Origin: JAGLQA01 sp023135565
Lineage (GTDB): Bacteria; Acidobacteriota; Aminicenantia; UBA2199
Assembly: GCA_030639305.1 (NCBI GenBank)
Contig: DAOWCY010000121.1
Location: 1 to 21,625 of the forward strand
Length of the DNA stretch: 21,625 nt
Direction: 5' to 3'
The notes beneath the pieces are model-generated. The model did no database searches. It was not told the origin of the DNA and saw only the letters and a list, made by a program, of their open reading frames with translations. Below, in pieces: positions 14,608 through 21,625 of this stretch (positions are counted from its first letter, which is position 1; each line of letters starts with the position of its first letter). Made by a program: the position numbers and the translations under genes.

Positions 14608-16104
14608 TCAATTTTGTAATGTTATACCGCGCTCGAGGGTTATCCTGCGGTTGGCTAACAAATCATTTACCGTTACCCGGAGGTTGAATTTGCCGCGATA
14701 TTTGCCGGGCAGAGGAATCCTGACAGTAACCTTGTCCCGGGACGAACGCAGCGTATTGCCGGTTCTGTAAACAACACTGCCCTGTTCGCCGAGCAGCTCG
14801 ATCTTAACTTTTAAAATGCCGAATTTCTCTTTTTTATGATGTTTGAAAGAGCGAATCGTAAATATGATTAAATTCTTCCTATTAGAAAAATCGACAATCT
14901 TCACTTTCTCCTTAGTCAGGTAGTGAATCAAAGACTCTAATTCCTCTTTTTCAAAACCCTTTTTATAGAGGAGTTTAGTTTTTTTGCCCGGCAGCTTTAT
15001 CTTGATCTCTTTTTTTCCGAACCTGCCGTCAAATTTAAAAAACAAACGGTAATAGCTGTCCTCTTGTGCGCGAATCTCTTTGACGCCATCTTCCACGTCG
15101 GCGGTGGCGACCAATTTCCCCCCGCTGTCTGCCGCAACCTTGCTTAAAATCCTGCTTAGCCCTGAAGTTTCGACATCTTTTGCTTCCCGGTCGCTGACTC
15201 TTAATCCCCCGAAAGCGATCACATTATAACAAATATTACTGCTGGCTATGATATTTAACATCTCTTCCGCCGGGAAAAAATCGGCAATGGACAGCACCTT
15301 TTTTAAATAATTCAGGCTGTTTATCAGTCCCGGTTCCCGGTTATACACATAGGTGGATAATTGCCTGGTAAAACCGCGAATATGGGATAGCAGGTCGACG
15401 GCTTCCTCCTGGTGGAAATGGAACCACCAGCGTTCCCCTTCGCGCAGCCCCAACAAGCGGGTAATTTTCCGGTACTTACTAATGTCTAACAGTAAAGAAT
15501 GTTCCCGGAATTTGATGAATTCCCGGGGGAAGGTATTTAAGAATTGTTTGGCTGCTAAAATTTGCCTGGCGCCGAATTGGGCGCTTCTCGATGTGTCGTC
15601 TAATACTCTTTTGACGCTTTTGATTTGCGTTCTTAAATTTTTCTCTACCCCGACCCTATTTTTTTTGTACCGGGCACTGTCTTTTTCCAGCAATTGTTTG
15701 ATATCCCTGATCATTTTCTCTTTATTCGGCGACACATTAATTTGATAAATGGTGAGAGGAGAAACCAGCAGCAGCGAGTCCTCCGGGCGAATCATTTCGG
15801 TAATAAAGTAAGAAATCCCTTTTCCCACCGCCTCCGTGTACGCGGTCAAATGAAAAGAAAGAATAAAATTCCGCCCTAAGTCGGAAGCTCCTATTAAGGT
15901 CCTGTTTGTTTTAATTAAGCCGGTAATTTCTCTTTTTTGACCGTTAATCGTTAGTGATAGATTTTCTTTGTTTAGGGCAGCTTCCCGGTGTGCGTCCGCG
16001 GCAGTACGCAGGGGGATGCTCAACTGTAAGTCCTCTTTTGCCGGCAGCGCCGGGGCAAGGAGCAGAAGAATAAAAAATAAAGAAAGAGTTTTTTTTAGTA
16101 TCAT
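14608..16104 (-). CDS. Secreted protein of unknown function, degenerate VWA-like N-terminal half
   Basis: 498 residues with a clear Sec signal peptide (LKKTLSLFFILLLLAPALPA, 3-22). Residues about 45-330 have the order seen in the VWFA-related proteins of Acidobacteria and Aminicenantes: an early strand (LSLTINGQKREITGL), a core strand NFILSFHLTAYTEAVGKGISYFI, SLLLVSPLT, long charged helices, and a late VIAFGG-type strand. The metal-site DxSxS of true VWA domains is absent (HLTAY sits there), so metal-dependent adhesion is unlikely. The C-terminal third (about 335-498) is basic and beta-rich. A strong GGAGG (complement of 16113-16117) lies eight bases before the ATG. It diverges from the protease gene at 16628. 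The function is unknown; the VWA link is a fold-level guess. Confidence 0.6.
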   Translation of the reverse strand: MILKKTLSLFFILLLLAPALPAKEDLQLSIPLRTAADAHREAALNKENLSLTINGQKREITGLIKTNRTLIGASDLGRNFILSFHLTAYTEAVGKGISYFITEMIRPEDSLLLVSPLTIYQINVSPNKEKMIRDIKQLLEKDSARYKKNRVGVEKNLRTQIKSVKRVLDDTSRSAQFGARQILAAKQFLNTFPREFIKFREHSLLLDISKYRKITRLLGLREGERWWFHFHQEEAVDLLSHIRGFTRQLSTYVYNREPGLINSLNYLKKVLSIADFFPAEEMLNIIASSNICYNVIAFGGLRVSDREAKDVETSGLSRILSKVAADSGGKLVATADVEDGVKEIRAQEDSYYRLFFKFDGRFGKKEIKIKLPGKKTKLLYKKGFEKEELESLIHYLTKEKVKIVDFSNRKNLIIFTIRSFKHHKKEKFGILKVKIELLGEQGSVVYRTGNTLRSSRDKVTVRIPLPGKYRGKFNLRVTVNDLLANRRITLERGITLQN

Positions 16105-16176
16105 TTTATTTTCCTCCGCCGGAAAAAATGGTTACCTGATGGTGAAAGCTTGCCATTTTTCCGACAGTCTATGTTT

Positions 16177-16205
16177 TTTATATCATAAATACCTGGAATT
16201 TTCAA
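16177..16205 (-). promoter_or_regulatory. Putative promoter of the minus-strand secreted protein
   Basis: Read on the minus strand: TTGAAA (16205-16200), 17 bases, TATAAA (16182-16177). The -10 context TTATGATATAAAAA is the same 14-mer as in the promoter at 152-180, with the same 17-base spacing. The leader is about 66 bases and includes GGAGG. Confidence 0.5.
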
Positions 16206-16332
16206 TCAAAAAAAAATATAATCCTAAATTCTAAAATTCAATGCCTGCCATGAAATGGGTGCGGCGCACCCGGCCTATCAGCCGCTTCGCGGCAGGGGCA
16301 GCGGGTGAGTGCTTTTGATTCTAAATAATAAG

Positions 16333-16430
16333 AAGTTTTGTTCAAACTTTTTTGAAGGTGCGGTATGCCGCTGACCCCCGACAACAATTCAATGGGGGTG
16401 GCCTCCCCGGCAGGGGCCGCCGGAGGCAAG
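16333..16430 (+). repeat. Dispersed palindromic repeat, copy 3 with an internal insertion
   Basis: Its left part, AAGTTTTGTTCAAACTTTTT (16333-16352), and right part, CCGGCAGGGGCCGCCGGAGG (16407-16426), match copies 1 and 4. Between them is a non-matching stretch of about 40 bases with its own hairpin, ACCCCC (16374-16379) against GGGGGT (16394-16399). Confidence 0.75.
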
Positions 16431-16448
16431 AACGCCTTTACGTCTAAA

Positions 16449-16475
16449 CCCCACTCGCGTGGGGTCTGTTAAATT
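16449..16475 (+). terminator. Hairpin with T-rich tail, possible terminator
   Basis: CCCCAC-TCGC-GTGGGG forms a six-base-pair stem with a four-base loop, followed within ten bases by AAATTTTTAAATTT. It sits just upstream of the protease promoter and could insulate it. The T-run is not immediately next to the stem, so termination is uncertain. Confidence 0.3.
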
Positions 16476-16489
16476 TTTAAATTTAAAAG

Positions 16490-16519
16490 TTGATTTTTTT
16501 TTTATTATGTTACTATAAT
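16490..16519 (+). promoter_or_regulatory. Putative promoter of the cysteine protease gene
   Basis: TTGATT (16490-16495), 18 bases, then TATAAT (16514-16519). The predicted transcript has a leader of about 100 bases. A good Shine-Dalgarno sequence AGGAG (16617-16621) lies six bases before the ATG, in contrast to the leaderless genes elsewhere in the window. Confidence 0.6.
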
Positions 16520-16627
16520 TAAGGCTGCATATTTATCCGTTACAGGATTTCAATATCAGGCTGGTTGTAAAATATAGCAGCTAATCCGGGTATCAAATTG
16601 CAGGGAAAACTAAGATAGGAGATACAA

Positions 16628-19600
16628 ATGAAACTATTAAGAAAAAAAATAACCACAGCGCTTATTGTGTTACTCATTATAGGTTTAGGCGCAGTCATTA
16701 GCGGAGGCGTTGAACCGGAAGAAAAAGAGGCATCTTTAAACCCTTTCTTTGTTATCTATCAAAAATTCTTCAATAAGGGCGACATAGAGAGTTACAGGAT
16801 TCCCGGTAATAGTTATTATTTAGGTGAGATACCATCTCCTGTAGATCGCTCCCATGTCAAAGATGTTGTGAATCCCCATACCAGGGATTGGTATCCCACT
16901 TCTTACGACTTACGCACATTGAACAAACTCACCGCCATAAGAAATCAAGGGGCCTGCGGTTCATGCTGGACATTCGCCACCATGGCTTCACTTGAATCCT
17001 TCGGGAAACCTACTAACGATTGGAATTTTTCCGAACAGGATTTGAATGCCAACCATGGATTCGATTATGGAGAATGCACTGGTGGTAATCATGATATGGC
17101 AGCAGCTTACCTGGCCAGATGGAGCGGGCCTCTATCTGAAACGGATGTTCCATATCCATATGCTTCTGAAATGACCAGGGGAGCCTTCAGCCCTCAAAAA
17201 CATATTCAACAAATTATTTTTGTCCCTCAAAGAAGCGATTTTGGGGATAATGATACCATAAAATATTTTATATCGACTTATGGAGCTGTTTATGTTAGTT
17301 TTTATTACAGCAGCAGTTATATAGATACAGCGGATTTGAGTTTTTATAATAATGTGAATATCAGCACCAACCATGCAGTGGCGGCAGTAGGATGGGATGA
17401 CGATTATTCCGCCGCTAACTTTAGACCCGACCGGCAGCCCCCGGGTGACGGCGCATTTCTTATTAGAAACAGTTGGGGCACCGGCAGGCATGACAATGGC
17501 TACCTTTGGCTTTCCTATTATGACACTTCCTTTAAACCGCGGGCCTCATTGTGCAATGCGGAAGACCCTAAAAATTACGACAGGATTTATCAATATGATC
17601 CCTTAGGCCAGGTCAGTAACAGCGGCTACGGCGGTACAACCGCCTGGGCAGCCAACATCTTTACGGCAGGGGAAAATAATTTTTTGAAAGCAGTCGGTTT
17701 TTATACTACCGACGCCAACACCGCTTATGAAATTTATATTTATAAAGGCGTAACTCCCGGGAATCCCAGCAGCGGGTCTCTTGTGGCAACAAAAACAGGT
17801 TCCCGGGTTTACCCGGGCTATTATACGGCAGTGTTGAGCTCGCCGGTTTCTTTACATGTGGAGGATGTGTTTTCCGTAGTGATTAAATTCACCAATTCCA
17901 GCTATACATATCCTATAGCAATAGAAAAAGTGTACGCTGGATATTCCTCGGGCGCCGTATCCAATGCGGGAGAAAGTTTTATGAGCAGCAGCGGCAGCAG
18001 TTGGACCGATGTGTATAACTACGGCTGGAATGTATGCATTAAAGCATTCACAGTGAATTCCTATACCATTTCCGGGACTGTGTCGGCAGCGGTTGCGGCC
18101 ATAGAAAATGTTCTTTTGAGCGGCCTGCCGGGAAATCCCCTAACCAACGCTTCCGGTTTTTATACCGCCAATGTTGAGAACGGCTGGAGCGGTACTGTAA
18201 CCCCCACGTTGGCGGGTTACATCTTTGAAGCGCCTTCCACCACCTATACCGACGTTAACTCCGATCAAACCACCGATTATACCGCCTCCGGAGTTTCTAT
18301 CACTGTCACCTCCCCTAATGGCGGTGAGAAGTTGGACGTAGGTTCGGTCTATGATATCACCTGGACCAGTTATGGAAATGTAGGTAATGTGAAAATCCAA
18401 TATTCCACTAATGGTGGAAACTACTGGAGAATGATTACATCCTCAACGGAAAATGACGGGCTGTACGATTGGACCGTACCGGGAACGCCATCCGGCAATT
18501 GCCTGATTCGAATCCTTGAAAAAGATAATGACGGCGGCCCCTCAGATGTTAGCGATGCCGTATTTTCTATCGTATCCCCTGTTTTAGACTCCCTTACCCT
18601 GCGTTCACCTAACGGCGGTGAAACTTGGTTCAGTGACCGGACGCTGCCTGAAATCACCTGGTACAGCTCCGGCGGTTTTGATAATGTCACCCTCTTTTAT
18701 TCGACGGACAAAGGCGCCACCTGGAAAACGATTGCTCAAAGCACACCTAATGACGGCAGTTACAGTTGGAATTTGACTGGCCCCTACACTCCTTCGGATG
18801 AGTGTTTGGTGCGAATTACCGCCAACGATGGAAGTGGCGATTCCGGCCCGTCGGATGTGAGCGACGCTGTATTCTCCATCGGATTTCCCCCAAGCCCCGG
18901 CTTTTGGCTTACTGCTCCCAAAGGCGGAGAACAACTGCCGGTGGGTTCCCGGTTTAATATCACCTGGGAGTCCCGGGGAATCCGGGAAGATGTAAAAATC
19001 ATGTATTCTGCCGATGGTCAAGACACCTTTACGGTAATCACCGCCGCCACGGAAAATGACGGCGAATATGAGTGGATCGTACCGGACACGCCGTCGGATC
19101 AATGTACAGTTATTATCAGTAAAACCGGTGGAGGAGAGCCGGACGATTCGTCTGATCAGCCATTTTCGATTGTACAGCCGTCCGAAAGCGTTCTCAGGGT
19201 TTTATCTCCCAACGGCGGTGAAAGCTGGGACGCAGGTTCTCTGCAGGAAATTGCCTGGTCCTGTGCGGGCGATATTAATAATGTCACCATCGACTATTCG
19301 AAAGATAAGGGGGCCACCTGGAAACAGGTTGTGCTAACTACACCCAATGACGGCAGCTTCGAGTGGACCGTACCGGAGACCCCGTCGGATTTATGCCTTG
19401 TTCGAGTCACCTCTAATGATGGCGACCCTGACCCGGTGCCCTCGGACGTCAGCGACGACGTATTCTCCATCGTTATTCCCGGGCCGGTCATTAGGGTTAT
19501 CTCTCCCAATGGCGGTGAACAATTGGTCACCGGTTCCCGGACTACCATAACCTGGTATGCCAACAATACCAGGGAAGACGTAAAAATCGAATATTCCACC

Positions 19601-21232
19601 ACCGGCGGGGATACCTGGACTGCAATCGCCGGCGCCACCGCAAATAACGGTAAATATGATTGGACTGTTCCCGATGTAACCTCGGAGATATGTTTGGTGC
19701 GGATTAGCCAGACCAGCGGTCAACCGGTGGATTTGAGCGACAAGGTATTTTCCATAGTGCCGCCTTTATCACAGGACATCACCGTTATTTCTCCCAATGG
19801 CCGCGAAAGTTGGACCGCCGGTTCCCAGCAGGTAATTAAGTGGAGCAGTAACGGTGAGATTAATAATGTCACCATCGAATATTCGACAGATAACGGGTAC
19901 ACCTGGAAAATGATCGTGCAAACCACGCCCGATGACGGCACCTTCGATTGGACTGTCCCGGATACCGTGTCGGATAAATGCCTTGTGCGAGTGTCCGCCA
20001 ATAATGGCGACCCGGACCCCGTACCCTCGGATGTCAGCGATCAGGTATTTTCCATTGTCTTATCTGTCCCCGGAGAGTTTAAAGTTACTTCGCCAAATGG
20101 CGGTGAATCCTGGGAAGTGGGATCGAGTCAATCGATTACCTGGAACAGTTCCGGGACTATTAACAGCGTCATGCTCGAGTATTCCTATGATAACGGGAAT
20201 TCCCGGTCAACCATAGAATCCTCCGTTTCTAACAGCGGGACTTATGATTGGAATGTACCGGATGCGGTGTCGGATGAATGTTTGGTGCGAGTGACCGCCA
20301 ATGACGGCAGCGGCGATCCCAAACCTGCGGACGTCAGCGATGAAGTATTCTCCATCGTCCTCCCCTCAGCGCCCACTATCAGGCTTATCATGCCAAATGG
20401 CGGGGAAGAATTAACCGTTAGTACGATATATAAAATATCCTGGTACGGTTCCAACACCAGGGAACCGGTAAAAATCGAATATTCCACCAATGCTGGGGAC
20501 GCCTGGACGGAAATTGTCGGCGCCACGGAGAATGACGGCGAATATGATTGGATCGTGCCTGACGAACCTTCGCAGATATGTTTGGTGCGAATCGGTGAAA
20601 GCGGAGGTCAAGCCGTGGATGTGAGCGATGCGGTATTTTCTATCGTTTCGGCGTCGATCGGGGATATGACTGTTCTTGCTCCCAACGGTGGAGAAAACCT
20701 AACAGCGGGATCCGGGTATGACATTACCTGGACCTGCAGTGGTATAAATACCATTGCCATCGAATACTCGGTCAATAACGGCAGTACATGGTTGTATATA
20801 GACGAAACGTCGGCTGATAACGGCAGTTACGCCTGGACCGTACCGGGAACACCATCGAACCAATGCCTGATACGCATCAGGGGGGCCGGGCCGGATGAAA
20901 ACCCCGCCGATGTCAGCGATGGATTATTTACTATTTCCGGTCAGTCGCAAGCCTCTATTGAAGTTTTTACACCCAATGGCGGGGATAGCCTTTCCGTAGG
21001 TGTGGAATATTATATTACCTGGGCCAGCAGCGGCGTTAACGATGTTCTCATCGAATACTCCACAGATTACGGCGACCAATGGACACCCATCGATACGGTG
21101 CCGGCAATAGGCGGTCGCTGCACCTGGACAGTACCGGGTACGCCGTCTGATGGTTGTATGATCCGCATCAGCGATACCGGTTCTGCCGTGGAAGATTTGA
21201 GCGACGACTTTTTCTCCATTATCCCGGATTAA
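16628..21232 (+). CDS. Secreted multidomain papain-family (C1A) protease with ten Ig-like repeats
   Basis: 1534 residues. An N-terminal signal sequence (about 5-27) is followed by a short pro-region and a C1A peptidase (about 85-305): QGACGSCW with oxyanion Gln107 and nucleophile Cys113, His249 in TNHAVAAVGW and Asn281 in IRNSWGTG. All catalytic residues are present. A lectin-like domain (about 318-475) of the kind that follows such bacterial and archaeal C1A enzymes comes next, then a carboxypeptidase-regulatory/Cna-B-like domain (about 478-553). The rest is ten tandem repeats of 91-103 residues, each opening with a 'SPNGGE' motif and closing with 'VSDxVFSI', resembling the Kre9/Knh1-type Ig-like domain. 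There is no membrane anchor or known C-terminal sorting signal. It is probably exported to the surface or medium to degrade protein, with the repeats as a stalk or binding region. Confidence 0.92.
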   Translation: MKLLRKKITTALIVLLIIGLGAVISGGVEPEEKEASLNPFFVIYQKFFNKGDIESYRIPGNSYYLGEIPSPVDRSHVKDVVNPHTRDWYPTSYDLRTLNKLTAIRNQGACGSCWTFATMASLESFGKPTNDWNFSEQDLNANHGFDYGECTGGNHDMAAAYLARWSGPLSETDVPYPYASEMTRGAFSPQKHIQQIIFVPQRSDFGDNDTIKYFISTYGAVYVSFYYSSSYIDTADLSFYNNVNISTNHAVAAVGWDDDYSAANFRPDRQPPGDGAFLIRNSWGTGRHDNGYLWLSYYDTSFKPRASLCNAEDPKNYDRIYQYDPLGQVSNSGYGGTTAWAANIFTAGENNFLKAVGFYTTDANTAYEIYIYKGVTPGNPSSGSLVATKTGSRVYPGYYTAVLSSPVSLHVEDVFSVVIKFTNSSYTYPIAIEKVYAGYSSGAVSNAGESFMSSSGSSWTDVYNYGWNVCIKAFTVNSYTISGTVSAAVAAIENVLLSGLPGNPLTNASGFYTANVENGWSGTVTPTLAGYIFEAPSTTYTDVNSDQTTDYTASGVSITVTSPNGGEKLDVGSVYDITWTSYGNVGNVKIQYSTNGGNYWRMITSSTENDGLYDWTVPGTPSGNCLIRILEKDNDGGPSDVSDAVFSIVSPVLDSLTLRSPNGGETWFSDRTLPEITWYSSGGFDNVTLFYSTDKGATWKTIAQSTPNDGSYSWNLTGPYTPSDECLVRITANDGSGDSGPSDVSDAVFSIGFPPSPGFWLTAPKGGEQLPVGSRFNITWESRGIREDVKIMYSADGQDTFTVITAATENDGEYEWIVPDTPSDQCTVIISKTGGGEPDDSSDQPFSIVQPSESVLRVLSPNGGESWDAGSLQEIAWSCAGDINNVTIDYSKDKGATWKQVVLTTPNDGSFEWTVPETPSDLCLVRVTSNDGDPDPVPSDVSDDVFSIVIPGPVIRVISPNGGEQLVTGSRTTITWYANNTREDVKIEYSTTGGDTWTAIAGATANNGKYDWTVPDVTSEICLVRISQTSGQPVDLSDKVFSIVPPLSQDITVISPNGRESWTAGSQQVIKWSSNGEINNVTIEYSTDNGYTWKMIVQTTPDDGTFDWTVPDTVSDKCLVRVSANNGDPDPVPSDVSDQVFSIVLSVPGEFKVTSPNGGESWEVGSSQSITWNSSGTINSVMLEYSYDNGNSRSTIESSVSNSGTYDWNVPDAVSDECLVRVTANDGSGDPKPADVSDEVFSIVLPSAPTIRLIMPNGGEELTVSTIYKISWYGSNTREPVKIEYSTNAGDAWTEIVGATENDGEYDWIVPDEPSQICLVRIGESGGQAVDVSDAVFSIVSASIGDMTVLAPNGGENLTAGSGYDITWTCSGINTIAIEYSVNNGSTWLYIDETSADNGSYAWTVPGTPSNQCLIRIRGAGPDENPADVSDGLFTISGQSQASIEVFTPNGGDSLSVGVEYYITWASSGVNDVLIEYSTDYGDQWTPIDTVPAIGGRCTWTVPGTPSDGCMIRISDTGSAVEDLSDDFFSIIPD
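18299..21229 (+). repeat. Ten in-frame tandem repeats inside the protease gene
   Basis: Repeat starts, by the base of the first conserved hydrophobic residue: 18299, 18593, 18902, 19193, 19490, 19778, 20078, 20378, 20666 and 20957 (residues 558, 656, 759, 856, 955, 1051, 1151, 1251, 1347 and 1444). Spacing is 288-309 bases. Copies 3, 5 and 8 share a 'REDVKI' or 'REPVKIEY' strand and a short C-terminal loop; copies 2, 4, 6 and 7 share 'NNVTIEY'-like strands and a longer loop with 'NDGDPDP' or 'NDGSGD'. Copies 9 and 10 form a third, shorter type. Confidence 0.9.
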
Positions 21233-21254
21233 TTTATAAACGATAGTACCATGC

Positions 21255-21280
21255 GGCCTCCGGCGGCCCTGCCGGGGGCC
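21255..21280 (+). terminator. Repeat-encoded hairpin downstream of the protease gene
   Basis: GGCCTCCGGC (21255-21264) pairs with GCCGGGGGCC (21271-21280) over ten positions, one of them a G-U pair in RNA, around the loop GGCCCT. It is followed by AAACTTTTGAAAAAG. It starts 22 bases after the stop codon. The stem is strong but the tail is not a clean U-run. Confidence 0.5.
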
Positions 21281-21311
21281 AAACTTTTGAAAAAGTTTGA
21301 ACAAAACTTTT
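21256..21311 (-). repeat. Dispersed palindromic repeat, copy 4, inverted
   Basis: The reverse complement of this segment is identical over 56 bases to 48-103. In this orientation the GC-rich half comes first and forms the hairpin after the protease gene. Confidence 0.88.
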
Positions 21312-21625
21312 GATAATTATCCCGGTAATAGTTAAGCTGCCCCACTCCCCACTTACGAAGTGTCAAGTAATTCCCTTGTAATCCTCTTAATTTCTTCATT
21401 ATTTGCATGATATACTGTTACTCAAATGTTTAATGCTTAAGGCAATGTAAGCGATAAAATATCCGCCCTTTTGGATGCGAAAATGTTTGTAAGAACAAAT
21501 ACAATCGTTCCAATAACCTTCTTGATTGAATACACCTACCCCTAACAGTAATGTAATGTATATCATTTCTCTAACCGCAAAGTAAGCCCACCCTCAGAAA
21601 TTCCCATGGGCCAAAAACTCCAGTT

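Larger units (their letters stand above)
16105..16627. other. Divergent promoter region with hairpins and a repeat
   Basis: 523 bases between divergent genes. Left to right it holds the minus-strand ribosome-binding site and promoter, an AT-rich tract, the palindrome GGGTGCGGCGCACCC (16257-16271), the hairpin GCCGC-TTC-GCGGC (16281-16293), repeat copy 3, the hairpin CCCCAC-TCGC-GTGGGG (16449-16464), then the promoter and an approximately 100-base leader of the protease gene. No coding frame is convincing. Confidence 0.7.
21233..21625. other. Right-end intergenic region
   Basis: 393 bases to the window end. It contains the terminator-like repeat copy 4, then AT-rich DNA. A 55-codon minus-strand frame with ATG at 21566 and TAA at 21399-21401 translates to a sequence beginning MIYITLLLGVGVF. 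It has no recognisable family and no clear Shine-Dalgarno sequence, so I do not call it a gene. Confidence 0.5.

Noticed and set aside
18299..21229. Evenly spaced repeats as a CRISPR-like array
   Set aside because: They are about 300 bases, in frame, and encode degenerate Ig-like protein domains.
21399..21566. 55-codon minus-strand frame at the right end
   Set aside because: No recognisable family, no clear Shine-Dalgarno sequence; length is compatible with chance in AT-rich DNA.

Overview
The window reads as chromosomal DNA of an uncultured or little-studied Gram-negative-type bacterium of moderate GC. It encodes a LolC/LolE-type permease, a secreted papain-like protease and a PDZ/SpoIIE-type phosphatase, and its gaps carry dispersed palindromic repeats. 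This style resembles Candidatus Aminicenantes or related lineages, but no rRNA or marker gene fixes the taxonomy, so that is an impression only. No tRNA, rRNA, CRISPR array or transposase was found.

Layout. 1-2730: an intergenic repeat, a promoter and a large membrane PDZ-GAF-SpoIIE phosphatase. 2895-4917: a two-gene overlapping module of an OLD/AAA15-like ATPase and a small protein with a D...ExK signature of PD-(D/E)XK nucleases, the best candidate here for an undescribed conflict or defence system. 5022-7817: a tightly packed housekeeping run of ribH, nusB, a transglutaminase-like protein and a FtsX/LolC-E permease. 8054-9211: a NamZ-like (DUF1343) muramidase whose ribosome-binding site is supplied by an intergenic repeat. 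9317-11637: fabF overlapping a FabK/nitronate monooxygenase-like flavoprotein, probably a fatty-acid synthesis pair.

11638-14404 is an accessory zone. A long non-coding stretch full of short repeats and hairpins is followed by an AT-rich gene with a nucleoside-deoxyribosyltransferase/TIR-like N-terminus and a helical C-terminus. That gene is bracketed by about 41-bp imperfect direct repeats. After it, on the minus strand, lie DUF4160 and DUF2442, a toxin-antitoxin-like pair, and a small upstream reading frame.

14608-21232: a minus-strand secreted protein of unknown function with a degenerate von Willebrand-A flavour diverges from a 1534-residue secreted cysteine protease. The protease carries a lectin-like domain, a carboxypeptidase-regulatory-like domain and ten tandem Ig-like repeats of alternating subtypes. 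The right end is non-coding apart from a doubtful 55-codon frame, and holds a 56-bp copy, in opposite orientation, of the repeat at the left end.

Two themes cut across the genes. Three genes (the ATPase, fabF and the TIR/NDT-like gene) have sigma70-like -10 boxes ending only 5-6 bases before the ATG, which suggests leaderless transcripts. The dispersed GC-rich/AT-rich palindromic repeat occurs four times and may act as terminator, Shine-Dalgarno donor or spacer.
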